Shown here in pieces: positions 1 to 8,889 of a stretch of DNA of 64,000 nucleotides; position 1 is the first letter of the stretch; each line of letters opens with the position of its first letter. Source of the DNA: Corynebacterium halotolerans (lineage in GTDB: Bacteria; Actinomycetota; Actinomycetes; Mycobacteriales; Mycobacteriaceae); NCBI RefSeq assembly GCF_001056295.1, contig NZ_JVMD01000006.1, positions 124,232 through 188,231 of the forward strand, in the 5' to 3' direction. The notes under the pieces are model-generated. The model was given only the letters and a program-made list of their open reading frames with translations, ran no database searches and was not told the origin of the DNA. Made by a program: the position numbers and the translations under genes.

Positions 1-1
1 C

Positions 2-403
2 GCCGCCGACGCGTTCGGCTCCGTGCCGCCCGCCGCCCGCGACGCCGCGAAATCGATGGGGTACCCGGCCTGGCGGCGGATCCTGACCGTCGAACTGCCC
101 CTCGCCGGGCCCGTGCTGCTCGCCGGCGCGCGCGTCGTGTCGGCGTCGACGGTGTCGCTGGTCAGCGTCGGTTCGCTGGTCGGCGTGCACGGGCTGGGAT
201 ACTTCTTCACCGACGGGTTCAACCGCAGCTTTCCGACGGAGATCCTCGCCGGGGTGATCGGCACCGCCGTCGTGGCGCTGGTCTTCGACGTGGTGCTGGT
301 CGCGTTGGGCAAGGTGCTCATGCCGTGGTCCCGGGCGGGCGCGGGGAAGCCCGGTAGGACGGGGTTGTTCGGAAGGCGGAGCAAGGCGGGGGTGGCGTCA
401 TGA
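2..403 (+). CDS. Osmoprotectant-type ABC transporter permease, 3' part
   Basis: This is the C-terminal 133 residues of an inner-membrane permease; the gene begins before the window. The visible part opens with an EAA-type loop (AARDAAKSMGYPAWRRI followed by ELPLA), the contact site for the ATPase, followed by hydrophobic segments and a basic tail. It overlaps the next permease by 4 nt (ATGA). The pairing with a second permease and a binding protein is the OpuB/OpuC (QAT) arrangement that imports glycine betaine, choline or carnitine; the ATPase gene is probably just upstream. The substrate is inferred from family context only. Confidence 0.85.
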   Translation, partial: AADAFGSVPPAARDAAKSMGYPAWRRILTVELPLAGPVLLAGARVVSASTVSLVSVGSLVGVHGLGYFFTDGFNRSFPTEILAGVIGTAVVALVFDVVLVALGKVLMPWSRAGAGKPGRTGLFGRRSKAGVAS

Positions 404-1125
404 GCATCGTCGTCGCCGCGGCCGACTCTGCCACCGACCGGAACGTCGTCGCGCAGGCGTGGGCGTGGCTGACGTCGGGCGACTCGTGGTCCGGCGGCGC
501 CGGCATCGGAGCCCGGCTTCTGGAGCACCTCGGGTATTCCCTGCTGGCCACCGCCATCGCGGCGGTCATCGGCATCGCGCTGGGCGTCGTCGTCGGGCAC
601 ACCGGCCGCGGGCAGGGCGTGGTGCTCGGCGCGTCGGGCATCCTGCGCGCGATGCCGTCGCTGGGCCTGCTGACGTTTCTCGCCCTGATCATCCCGGCGG
701 GCGTCACGCTGCCGCTGATCCCGTCGACGATCGTGCTGGTCATCCTGGCGGTGCCGCCGATTCTCGCGGGTACGGCGTCGGGGTTCCGGTCCATCGACCG
801 GTCCGTCATCGACGCCGCCTACGCGATGGGGCATTCCACGAAGCAGGTCATCGGCCAGGTCGAGTTCCCGCTGGCCATGCCGGTGCTCGTCGGAGGGCTG
901 CGGTCGGCCTGGCTTCAGGTGGTGGCCACCGCGACCATCGCCGCGTACCTGGGGCTCGGCGGGCTGGGGCGGTTCCTGCTCGACTCGCTGGCGGTGCGCG
1001 ATTACGGCGTGATGCTCGGTGCGGCGGTGCTCGTCGCCGCGCTGGCGCTGATCACCGACCTGGCGTTCACGGTGGCGGAGAAGTCCCTGGCCAGAGTGGG
1101 CGCGCGGACGGGAGGAACCCGATGA
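400..1125 (+). CDS. Osmoprotectant-type ABC transporter permease
   Basis: A 241-residue integral membrane permease with about five to six hydrophobic segments. An EAA loop (DAAYAMGHSTKQVIGQVEFPLA) lies near residues 130-150. The ATG overlaps the stop of the upstream permease, and its own end overlaps the start of the binding-protein gene, so the three genes are one transcript with translational coupling. It should form a heterodimer with the preceding permease in a QAT-family importer of compatible solutes. The family is clear; the substrate is not. Confidence 0.88.
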   Translation: MSIVVAAADSATDRNVVAQAWAWLTSGDSWSGGAGIGARLLEHLGYSLLATAIAAVIGIALGVVVGHTGRGQGVVLGASGILRAMPSLGLLTFLALIIPAGVTLPLIPSTIVLVILAVPPILAGTASGFRSIDRSVIDAAYAMGHSTKQVIGQVEFPLAMPVLVGGLRSAWLQVVATATIAAYLGLGGLGRFLLDSLAVRDYGVMLGAAVLVAALALITDLAFTVAEKSLARVGARTGGTR

Positions 1126-2105
1126 ACGCTAAGCAACCGACGCGGCAACCCGGCAGGCAACCGAGGAAGCTCAGCCGCCGCGCTTTCCTCGCCGGCGCCG
1201 CCACGACGGCCGCGGCGCTGGCGGGCCTGTCGGCCTGCTCGCTCGATCCCGCGAACCCCGCCAACCGCGCGGCCGGGCAATTGCGGGTGGGGTCGGCGAT
1301 GTTCCCGGAGTCGGAGATCGTCGCCCGCATTTGGGCGCGTGCGTTGACCGAGGCGGGCCACGACGTGGAGGTCGTCCCGCAGATCGGCGCCCGCGACGTG
1401 TACCTGGCCGCGCTGCAGGAGGGGTCGGTCGACCTGGTGCCGGAGTACTCCGGCAACCTGGCCGCCTACTTCGGCGAGGTGCCCGAGGGCGCCGACCCGG
1501 CCGGGGTGCTCGCCGCCCTCGACGCGAACCTGCCGCAGGATCTGGAGGCCGTCGCACCGGCCGAAGCCGAGTCCAAGGACGCTTACCGCGTGCTTCGCTC
1601 CGTCGCCGACGAGCACGGTCTGGCGAGCCTCGCCGACCTGCCCAAACTCGCCGAGGCCGCCGGCGCCATCCGCATCGGCGGCTCCCCGGAGCTGGCGCAG
1701 CAGCCCTATGGCCCGGATGGCCTGGCCAAGGTCTACGGCGTCGATCGGGGCGCACTCGAGATGGTGGTCTACGGAGATTCCGGCGGCCCGTTGACCATTC
1801 GCGCGCTGGCCGATGGCGCCGTCGACATCGCGGACATCTACACCACCACGCCCCTGCGCGACCCGACCGGCGCCGACGTCGACGTGGTCACGCTGGAGGA
1901 TCCGAAGCAGCTCATCCCGGCGCAGAACGTCGTCGCGCTGGCCCGCCGCGATGTGCTCGATGACTCTGCGCGCCGGGCCCTCGAATCGGTGAATTCCCGC
2001 TTGACGACGGCCGACCTCACCGCCATGAACCTCCGCGCCTCGGGCGACGAAAAGGCGGGCGCCGAGCTCATCGCGCGGGATTGGTTGGGCGCGGGGGCGT
2101 CGTAA
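1122..2105 (+). CDS. Osmoprotectant ABC transporter substrate-binding lipoprotein
   Basis: A 327-residue binding protein of the ProX/OpuCC type. I chose the ATG at 1122, which follows the Shine-Dalgarno GGAGGAA (1111-1117) and overlaps the stop of the permease. The N-terminus is a Tat-like lipoprotein signal: SRRAFLAG at residues 18-25 and the lipobox LSAC ending at Cys39. The mature part starts with the typical RVGSAMFPESEIVARI and contains VDLVPEYSGN, the ligand-loop region of OpuC/OsmX proteins. It is the last gene of the importer operon. Confidence 0.88.
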   Translation: MNAKQPTRQPGRQPRKLSRRAFLAGAATTAAALAGLSACSLDPANPANRAAGQLRVGSAMFPESEIVARIWARALTEAGHDVEVVPQIGARDVYLAALQEGSVDLVPEYSGNLAAYFGEVPEGADPAGVLAALDANLPQDLEAVAPAEAESKDAYRVLRSVADEHGLASLADLPKLAEAAGAIRIGGSPELAQQPYGPDGLAKVYGVDRGALEMVVYGDSGGPLTIRALADGAVDIADIYTTTPLRDPTGADVDVVTLEDPKQLIPAQNVVALARRDVLDDSARRALESVNSRLTTADLTAMNLRASGDEKAGAELIARDWLGAGAS

Positions 2106-2407
2106 AGCCGGCGCCTGCCCGCCGACACCTGCCCGCCGGTGCCCGCGCGCCGGATCCTGCTGCCCGCCCTGCGTGGCGTCGGAAAGTGCACATTTCCGCC
2201 GCCGGAAAAATGCCGACCTGGGGTTTTGCGGGAGGGTGGCTGCACTTTGCGGCGCCGCCCGGGCCCCTCAACCCGGTGAACTGCCGATGGTGCACGTGTA
2301 ATGCCCCGATGATCCGCAGGTGAACGCACGGTTAATGCAGGTCGGGTGGGAAAATCGGGGCGGTCGCCGAGTCGCCAAGTGCCGCAATGTATCTCATACT
2401 GGCCGGT
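2106..2407. other. Intergenic region with imperfect inverted repeats
   Basis: No convincing gene lies here. AAAGTGCA (2183-2190) is matched by TGCACTTT (2241-2248), and inside it GTCGG (2178-2182) pairs with CCGAC (2213-2217) around CATTTCCG/CGGAAAAATG. The folding may terminate the ABC operon or represent a small repeated element. The 3' end carries TCATACT (about 2394-2400) just before the start of the dehydrogenase gene, a possible -10 box. Confidence 0.4.
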
Positions 2408-3748
2408 ATGCGTATGACCGTCATCGGAACCGGATATCTGGGTGCGACCCATGCCGCGTGCATGGCCGAGCTGGGGCACGAGGTGCTCGGCGTCGACGTC
2501 GACCCCGCCAAGATCGAGGCGCTGTCGGAGGGGCGGGTGCCGTTCTACGAGCCCGGTCTGCCGGAGCTGCTGCGCAAGCACGTCGATTCCGGGGCGCTTC
2601 GCTTCACGACGGATTACGACGAGGCCGCTTCGTTCGCCACGCTGCATTTCGTCGGCGTGGGCACGCCGCAGGTGAAGGGCTCCAATGCCGCGGACGTGCG
2701 CTACGTCGACGCCGTCATCGATGAGCTGGCGGCGCGGATCACCGGCGATCACGTGATCCTGGGCAAGTCGACCGTGCCGGTGGGCACCGCGTCGCGCCTG
2801 CAGGAGCGGGCCGATGCGATTCTCGCGGACCGCTCCGGCGACGGCGGGCCGGTGGGGACCGTCGACTTGGCGTGGAACCCCGAGTTCCTGCGCGAGGGCC
2901 ACGCGGTGAAGGACACCCTGGAACCCGACCGCATGGTGCTGGGCCTGGGCGCCGGGTCGACCCGCGCGGAGGATGCCGTCCGCGAGTGCTTCGCCCCGAT
3001 CCTCGACCGCGGCACGCCGATGATCGTCACCGACCTGCCGACGTCCGAGCTGGTCAAGGTCTCGGCGAACGCCTTTCTGGCCACGAAGATCTCGTTCATC
3101 AACGCGGTGTCGGAGATCTGCGAGACCACCGGCGCCGACGTCACGGTGCTCGCCGACGCGATCGGCATGGACCCGCGCATCGGCCGGCGCTTCCTTAACG
3201 CCGGTCTGGGCTTCGGCGGCGGCTGCCTGCCGAAGGACATCCGCGCGTTCATGGCCCGCGCCGGCGAGCTCGGCGCCGACCAGGCGATGACGTTCCTGCG
3301 CGAGGTCGACGCGATCAACATGCGCCGCCGCGAAAAATGCGTGGGCCTGGTCAAGGACGCCTTCGGCGGCAACGCGCTGGGCCGCCAGGTCGCCGTGCTC
3401 GGTGCCGCGTTCAAGCCGAACTCCGACGACGTCCGCGATTCTCCGGCGCTGTCCATCGCGGGTTCGCTGTCGCTGGCCGGCGCCGCGGTGCGCGTCTATG
3501 ACCCGCAGGCGATGGACAACGCCCGGAAGATCTTCCCGACCCTCGATTACCGCGATTCGGCCGACGACGCGCTCGACGGCGCCGAGATGGTCGTCGTGGC
3601 CACCGAATGGGACGAGTTCCGCAACCTCGACCCGGTCGCCGCAGGTGAGCGCGTCGCCGCCAAGCGCCTCATCGACGGCCGCAACTGCCTGCCGGTCGAC
3701 GCGTGGCGCGAGGCGGGCTGGGACGTCAATTGCCTCGGGCGCGGCTGA
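2408..3748 (+). CDS. ugd: UDP-glucose 6-dehydrogenase
   Basis: A 446-residue cytosolic enzyme that oxidises UDP-glucose to UDP-glucuronate with NAD for envelope polysaccharides. The N-terminal Rossmann motif is GTGYLGA, the middle has the family dimerisation helix, and the catalytic cysteine is in GFGGGCLPKD (Cys273). An ATG seven codons upstream (2387) is in frame, but the 2408 ATG gives the usual MRMTVIGTGYLG start. No Shine-Dalgarno is seen, and a -10-like TCATACT sits about 8 nt upstream, so a leaderless transcript is plausible. GDP-mannose dehydrogenase is a less likely alternative. Confidence 0.9.
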   Translation: MRMTVIGTGYLGATHAACMAELGHEVLGVDVDPAKIEALSEGRVPFYEPGLPELLRKHVDSGALRFTTDYDEAASFATLHFVGVGTPQVKGSNAADVRYVDAVIDELAARITGDHVILGKSTVPVGTASRLQERADAILADRSGDGGPVGTVDLAWNPEFLREGHAVKDTLEPDRMVLGLGAGSTRAEDAVRECFAPILDRGTPMIVTDLPTSELVKVSANAFLATKISFINAVSEICETTGADVTVLADAIGMDPRIGRRFLNAGLGFGGGCLPKDIRAFMARAGELGADQAMTFLREVDAINMRRREKCVGLVKDAFGGNALGRQVAVLGAAFKPNSDDVRDSPALSIAGSLSLAGAAVRVYDPQAMDNARKIFPTLDYRDSADDALDGAEMVVVATEWDEFRNLDPVAAGERVAAKRLIDGRNCLPVDAWREAGWDVNCLGRG

Positions 3749-3771
3749 CCATCGTGGAATAGGATCACACT

Positions 3772-4398
3772 ATGACTCAGCTCACGAACAATGACCTGGA
3801 TGACCTGTTCCGGCTTTACCTCGAGATCGAGGTCGCGTGCATGGACCTCGAGGAGGACGACTGGGAAGAAGAGCTCGACGACCTGCTGGACGACGACTCG
3901 GATGGCGACCGGATGATGCTCGAGGCGCGGGATCGCGTCCTGGAACTCGGCTCCGACGCCTATCGCGCGGAGGTCGCCGACAAGATTGCGGCGTTGGATT
4001 CGTCCGGTGCGGTGCACGTCCTCGCCGCCGCATGGGGCCACAACGATGACCCCTGGCCGCTGAAGCTGCTCGTCGCCCATCCGCTGTGCGACGTGGTCAC
4101 CGCCCGGATGATCTATTGGGGCCGGGGCGCGGACACCGTGCACCGGGACTGGGCGAAGCGCGGTTACCGTCCGGACGACTGGTACGAGTGCATGGTCAAG
4201 GCGGTCGAGGAGCGTGCGACCGGCGCTGGCTTCCCGGAGGGCCTGGACGTCGAAGCCGTCGAGGCGCTTTTCGACGACGGCGCGTACGGCGAGTTCGAGC
4301 TGTCGACGCCCGACTACGGGGACTTCATCGGGGACGTGCGGCCGGATCTCGACTACGGGGAGAAGCCGTGGTCGGACATCCCCGAGGTTCTGCGCTGA
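3772..4398 (+). CDS. DUF4274-like protein
   Basis: A 208-residue acidic soluble protein with no signal peptide or membrane segment. The central part (AAWGHNDDPWPLKLLVAHPLCDVVTARMIYW) resembles the DUF4274 pattern, in which a WDDGFE-like stretch precedes NCDLGTALLIFW. The role of the family is unknown. TAGGAT about 8 nt before the ATG looks like a -10 box, suggesting a leaderless message of its own rather than co-transcription with the dehydrogenase 23 bp upstream. Assignment to DUF4274 is by eye. Confidence 0.65.
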   Translation: MTQLTNNDLDDLFRLYLEIEVACMDLEEDDWEEELDDLLDDDSDGDRMMLEARDRVLELGSDAYRAEVADKIAALDSSGAVHVLAAAWGHNDDPWPLKLLVAHPLCDVVTARMIYWGRGADTVHRDWAKRGYRPDDWYECMVKAVEERATGAGFPEGLDVEAVEALFDDGAYGEFELSTPDYGDFIGDVRPDLDYGEKPWSDIPEVLR

Positions 4399-4453
4399 CG
4401 GCGTGGACCTGGCCGCCCCGGCGTGACCGGCACCGCGCGGCGGGAGTGCTTTT

Positions 4454-4477
4454 CGCGCGCGGCGGACACCGCGCGCG
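4454..4477. repeat. GC-rich hairpin between convergent genes
   Basis: CGCGCGCGG (4454-4462) pairs with CCGCGCGCG (4469-4477) around a 6-nt loop, directly abutting the stop codon of the convergent AlkD-like gene. It may reduce read-through from either side, but no T-tract follows. Confidence 0.4.
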
Positions 4478-5170
4478 TCACAGGTGCTTCGCCGCTTCCC
4501 GCCGCGACAAGGGCGACAATTCCGGGTGCGCGGCGAGGTATGCGCGGACCCATTCCGGATCGGTTTTCGCGTAATCGCGCAGCGCCCAGCCGATGGCCTT
4601 GCGAATGAAAAACTCGGCATCGGCGGCATTCGGCGCGATGACGTCGGCAAGCAAGCCCGCATCCGTCGCGTCCTTCGCCTGCAGCTGGTGCAGGATCGCG
4701 TACCGGCGCACCCACATGTTCCCGTCGCGCGCCCACGCGCGCATCCGCGCGTCCTCGCCGGCCCGGTCGCGGTCGCGGACGATGAGCTGCACGCGCACCA
4801 GCTCATCGACGAGGTCCCACCACGCGCCGGTGACCACCATGCGCCGGACCAGGCCCATGATGTCGGGCCCGACGAAATGCTTCACGACGGGAGCCAGCAG
4901 CAGCCCGATCGCGGCCTTCCGCTCCTCCCGATTGCGGGCGCCCTCCCACAGTGCGCGTGCGGCATCGGCGACCTGATCCGCCGACGTGAACCCGGACGCT
5001 TTCGCGGCGGCGCGGGTGATGCGGCGGACGTCGGGGACGCGGACGCCGAGCGTCGGCTCATCGGTTTTCAGGTAGGCGGCCTGGCCCGCGGCCCGGTCCG
5101 GATCCGCCAGCGGCGCCAGCCCCTCGCGGACGGCGGCGATGAAGATGTCGGTGGGGGAGGCGGGCGTCAT
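4478..5170 (-). CDS. AlkD-like DNA alkylation repair protein
   Basis: A 230-residue all-helical protein of the AlkD/HEAT-like DNA glycosylase family, which removes alkylated bases (3-methyladenine, 7-methylguanine). Family-typical stretches are GAWWDLVDEL, MWVRRYAILHQL and FFIRKAIGWALRDYAKTDPEWV near the C-terminus. The start lies 12 nt after the stop of the YibE/F gene, making it the third gene of an aminotransferase-YibE/F-AlkD operon. Length matches the family. Substrate range is not predictable here. Confidence 0.88.
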   Translation of the reverse strand: MTPASPTDIFIAAVREGLAPLADPDRAAGQAAYLKTDEPTLGVRVPDVRRITRAAAKASGFTSADQVADAARALWEGARNREERKAAIGLLLAPVVKHFVGPDIMGLVRRMVVTGAWWDLVDELVRVQLIVRDRDRAGEDARMRAWARDGNMWVRRYAILHQLQAKDATDAGLLADVIAPNAADAEFFIRKAIGWALRDYAKTDPEWVRAYLAAHPELSPLSRREAAKHL

Positions 5171-5182
5171 CGTCGGGCCCCG

Positions 5183-7228
5183 TCAGGGAAACCGCACGTA
5201 GCCGGCGGGGGAACTCGGCCCGGAGTTTCCGGACGACGGCGGTGACTTCTGCGCCGGCGCCGGGGATTGCGGCCGCGGGCGCGCGGTGGCGTCGTACTGG
5301 GGCCGGGGGCCGTACCGCGACTGCGTTTCACGACGAGGCTGGGTTTCGCGGGAGGGCTGGGTCTCACGGCGCGGCTGCGTATCCCGATGGGACGCTTCAC
5401 GACGCTGCCGGGTATCCCGGTGCGGCGTCTCACGGCGGGAAACGGCCTCGCGATGGGGCTGCGTTTCACGGCGGAGCTGCGTTTCGCGATGAGGCTGTGC
5501 CTCGAAACGGGCCGTCGGCGAGTACCGGCGTTCGTCGGCGTAGTCGGGTTCGTCGTCGTACCCGGTTTCGTCGAGGTACCCGGGATCATCGTCATAGCTC
5601 GCGCCATCGTCGTAACCCGAGTCGTCGTCGTAGCCGGAATCATCGTCGTACGCGAAGTCGTCGTCGTAACCGTCGTCGTACCCGTGATCGTCGTAGCGGG
5701 AATCGTCGTCATAGCGGGAATCGTCGTCGTAGCGGGAGGAGGGGCGGTCCGACGGCTGCGGCTTCGGCCGCTCGGTCACCGTCGTCACCGCGGCAATCGC
5801 AGTGGTCACCGGCACGGCGAGGGTCAGCCCCAGGGCGCCGATGGCCGAGCGCAGCAGCTCGGTGGCCACGATGTCGGAGGTGAGCACCTGCATCAGCGGG
5901 CGATCGGCGACGGACAGCAGCAGCGTCATCGGCAGCGACGCGCCGACGTACGCCAGCACCAACGTGTAGACCATCGACGAAATGTGGTCGCGGCCCACCC
6001 TCATCGCCGAGGTGAACAGCTCCATCGGGCTCGCGTCGGGGTCGGCCTCCGACAACTCGGTGACGGTCGACGACTGGGCGATGGTGACGTCGTTGAGCAC
6101 GCCCAGCGCGCCGACGATGAACCCGGCGAGCATCAGGCCGGTGACGCTGACCGCGGGCAGGTACAGCTGGATGAGCAGGTTCGATTCGTCGGCGAGCCCC
6201 CTCAGGTCGGCGCCGCCGATGGCCAGGTGCGCCAGGCCCGCGGCGGCCGCCAACGACGTCAACGTGCCGCCCAGCGCGGCGGCGGATTTCCAGTTCACGC
6301 CGTGGACCAGGAACATCACCGGGAAGAGCACCACGGCGCCGGTGATCAGCGACAGCGCGACCGGCGGGCCGCCGCGCAGCAGCGCCGGAATGAGGAACGC
6401 GCCCACCACCGCGAGGGTGAGCACCAGGCCCGCGATGGCGCGCACGCCGCGCCAGGCGGCGACGACCACGATGGCCAGCGCCGTCAGCACCATCCACGCC
6501 CACACGGGCACCGTGCGGTTGATGTCCAGGAACGCGTAGCGCGTCTGCCCGGCGCCGATCGCGTGCGACGTCAGGTGGATCTTGGTGCCCTCGGCGAGCT
6601 CGGGTTCGCCGGGCTGGTCGGACATTTCCAGCAGCGTGTGCCGGCCCTGGTCCGGGCCGCCGGTGATGTCGACGATGACCAGTTGGCACTCGCGTTGCTG
6701 CAGGCCGGGGGCGGCGGGTGCAGCGGGCGCGGCGGGAGCCGCGGGAGCCGCCGGTGCGGCGGCGGGCGGGGCCGGGGGCGCGGGCGCGGCGTGGACGGTG
6801 AACGCCACCGGCGCCACCGCGGGCGCCGGGGGACCGGCGGCGCCGGGATCGGCGGGCGCGGGAGCCGCCGGGGGAACCGGGGCCGCCGGGCCACCGGGCA
6901 ATCCCGGCACCTGGGGCATCGGCGACGCCGGGCGCGGGTCTCCGTCGAAGGCGGTGCCCGCATCCGGGGAGCCGCACACGCCCGTGGTCACGCTGGAGAC
7001 CTTGCCGGGGAACGACTGCGCCGCCATCGACTGGGATTCGCGGAAACCCGGCGCCGGCTCGGGAGCCTCGCCCTTCGGCCACAGCATCGCCAACCCGATC
7101 AGGGCCGCGACGCCCGCGAAGGCGAGCACGGCCGCGAGCACCCCCCGCGCCATCATGGCGGGGCCGGACCGGCGCGACGACGGGGCGTCGTCAAGCGAAG
7201 AAACCGGAAGAGTCGAATGCCGCCCCAC
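5183..7228 (-). CDS. YibE/F-like polytopic membrane protein with Tyr/Asp-rich tail
   Basis: A 681-residue membrane protein. A first transmembrane helix lies at residues 28-48. A long Pro/Ala linker (about 95-185) precedes a small extracytoplasmic region (VIVDITGGPDQGRHT...), then seven or so membrane segments typical of YibE/F (ADESNLLIQLYLPAVSVTGLM, GVLNDVTIAQSSTVTEL). The C-terminal 180 residues are cytoplasmic low complexity: repeats of YDDD / SRYDDD and then HRETQ / RRETQ. The GTG start follows AAAGGGGG on the minus strand, 13 nt after the aminotransferase stop. Function of the family is unknown. The tail is far longer than in most relatives and is encoded by tandem DNA repeats (about 5330-5740). 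Confidence 0.8.
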   Translation of the reverse strand: MGRHSTLPVSSLDDAPSSRRSGPAMMARGVLAAVLAFAGVAALIGLAMLWPKGEAPEPAPGFRESQSMAAQSFPGKVSSVTTGVCGSPDAGTAFDGDPRPASPMPQVPGLPGGPAAPVPPAAPAPADPGAAGPPAPAVAPVAFTVHAAPAPPAPPAAAPAAPAAPAAPAAPAAPGLQQRECQLVIVDITGGPDQGRHTLLEMSDQPGEPELAEGTKIHLTSHAIGAGQTRYAFLDINRTVPVWAWMVLTALAIVVVAAWRGVRAIAGLVLTLAVVGAFLIPALLRGGPPVALSLITGAVVLFPVMFLVHGVNWKSAAALGGTLTSLAAAAGLAHLAIGGADLRGLADESNLLIQLYLPAVSVTGLMLAGFIVGALGVLNDVTIAQSSTVTELSEADPDASPMELFTSAMRVGRDHISSMVYTLVLAYVGASLPMTLLLSVADRPLMQVLTSDIVATELLRSAIGALGLTLAVPVTTAIAAVTTVTERPKPQPSDRPSSRYDDDSRYDDDSRYDDHGYDDGYDDDFAYDDDSGYDDDSGYDDGASYDDDPGYLDETGYDDEPDYADERRYSPTARFEAQPHRETQLRRETQPHREAVSRRETPHRDTRQRREASHRDTQPRRETQPSRETQPRRETQSRYGPRPQYDATARPRPQSPAPAQKSPPSSGNSGPSSPAGYVRFP

Positions 7229-7241
7229 TGCGACGCCCCCT

Positions 7242-8783
7242 TTACTGCTTGTAGCCGGCCAGGAAGTTGCCCAGGCGCTCGATGGCTTCCCGCAGCTCGC
7301 GGGCCCAGGGCAACGTGACTATGCGGAAGTGGTCGGGCGTCGGCAAGTTGAAGCCGCGGCCGCCGACCATGAGGATCTTCTCCTCGCGGAGGATGTCGAG
7401 CATCAGCTTCTCGTCGTCGTGGATCTCGTGGACCTCCGGGTCGAGCTTCGGGAACGCGTACATCGCGCCCATCGGCTTGACGCAGCTGACGCCCGGGATC
7501 GAGTTCAGGCCCTCCCACGCGACGTTGCGCTGCTCCAGCAGGCGCCCGCCGGGCAGGATCAGGTCGTCGATGGACTGGTAGCCGCCCAGCGCCACCTGGA
7601 TGCCGTGCTGCGCGGGCACGTTCGGGCACAGGCGGGTCGACGCCAGCAGGTTGATGCCCTCGATGAAGCCCTCGGCGTGGCGCTTCGGGCCGGTCAGCAC
7701 CATCCAGCCCGCGCGGTACCCGGCCACGCGGTAGGTCTTGGACAGGCCGTTGAAGGTGATGCACAGCAGGTCCGGGGCCAGCGACGCGGTGGAGATGTGC
7801 TCGGCGTCGTCGTAGAGGATGCGGTCGTAGATCTCGTCGGACAGCAGCAGCAGCGAATGCTCGCGCGCGATGTCGACGATGCCCTCCAGCACCTCCCGGG
7901 TGTACACCGCGCCGGTCGGGTTGTTGGGGTTGATGATGACGATCGCCTTCGTCCGGTCCGTCACCTTCGACCGGATGTCCTCCAGGTCGGGCGCCCAGTC
8001 CTGTTCCTCGTCACACGTGTAGTGCACGGGCTTGCCGCCGGCCAGCGTCGTCGCGGCGGTCCACAGCGGGTAGTCCGGGGCGGGGATCAGCACCTCGTCG
8101 CCTTCGTCGAGCAGCGACTGGGTCACGATCGAGATCAGCTCGGAGACTCCGTTGCCCAGCCACACGTCGTCGACGTCGAAGCGGGGGAAGGTCGAGTCCA
8201 TCTCGTACCGCGTGACGACGGCCCGCCGCGCCGAGTAGATGCCCTTCGATTCGGAGTAGCCCTGCGCATGCGGCAGCGCGCGCACCATGTCCTGGACGAT
8301 GGTGTCGGGCGCGTCGAAGCCGAACTTCGCGGGGTTGCCGGTGTTGAGCATCATGATGCGGTGGCCGTCGGCCTCCATCTGCTCCGCCAGCGTGGTCACC
8401 GGGCCGCGGATGTCGTAGAGGACGTTGCGCAGCTTCGGCGACTGGTCCAGGGACTTCAGCGGCGTGCGGCGCGGGTGGCTCATGCCGCGGCGCTGGGCGA
8501 CGCGGGCCGCGCGGGTCTGCTCGGCGCGGGCGGCGCGCAGCAGCTCGGCGGACTTGCGCAGCGCCTTCTCCTTCACCTGCGCGGCGTCCGGGGCGGTGGT
8601 GCCCGCCGCGTCGTGGACGGGCGCGGTGGTGGTGTCGTTGGCGGCGTCGGCGATGGGGGCGTCAGAAGCGGGGGCCTGTGCGGCGGCGGCGGGCGCGCCT
8701 GCGGCGGCCGCGGCGGTGGCGGGATCGACGGTGCCCGGAATTTCCGGCTGGTCCTGGGGTCGCTTCTGGGTACTCACCCCCAA
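7242..8783 (-). CDS. alaT: Alanine-type aminotransferase (PLP fold type I)
   Basis: A 513-residue aminotransferase of the AlaT family, which makes alanine from pyruvate and glutamate. The PLP lysine is Lys349 in FNGLSKTYRVAGYRAGW; IINPNNPTGAVY and LLSDEIYDRI are the conserved cofactor-binding stretches. The catalytic fold begins near residue 105 (RRTPLKSLDQSPKLRNV). The first 100 residues are an Ala/Pro-rich extension followed by a basic helix and are absent from most relatives, so the true start might be an internal one, though reading is open and in-frame from 8783. First gene of a three-gene minus-strand operon, divergent from the XRE regulator. Confidence 0.85.
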   Translation of the reverse strand: MGVSTQKRPQDQPEIPGTVDPATAAAAAGAPAAAAQAPASDAPIADAANDTTTAPVHDAAGTTAPDAAQVKEKALRKSAELLRAARAEQTRAARVAQRRGMSHPRRTPLKSLDQSPKLRNVLYDIRGPVTTLAEQMEADGHRIMMLNTGNPAKFGFDAPDTIVQDMVRALPHAQGYSESKGIYSARRAVVTRYEMDSTFPRFDVDDVWLGNGVSELISIVTQSLLDEGDEVLIPAPDYPLWTAATTLAGGKPVHYTCDEEQDWAPDLEDIRSKVTDRTKAIVIINPNNPTGAVYTREVLEGIVDIAREHSLLLLSDEIYDRILYDDAEHISTASLAPDLLCITFNGLSKTYRVAGYRAGWMVLTGPKRHAEGFIEGINLLASTRLCPNVPAQHGIQVALGGYQSIDDLILPGGRLLEQRNVAWEGLNSIPGVSCVKPMGAMYAFPKLDPEVHEIHDDEKLMLDILREEKILMVGGRGFNLPTPDHFRIVTLPWARELREAIERLGNFLAGYKQ

Positions 8784-8889
8784 GAGTCTGCCACTTCGGG
8801 CGGCCCCGTTGGTAGCGATAGGCTGGGTTCATGCGGTAGAGGCGCCCGAATGTGCCCCCGCCGCGGATCAGAAGAGGCGGAAGGCGGAC

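Noticed and set aside
5267..7318. A 683-codon open frame opposite the YibE/F gene
   Set aside because: It is the antisense of a conserved membrane protein in very GC-rich DNA; composition is biased and no domain is visible.
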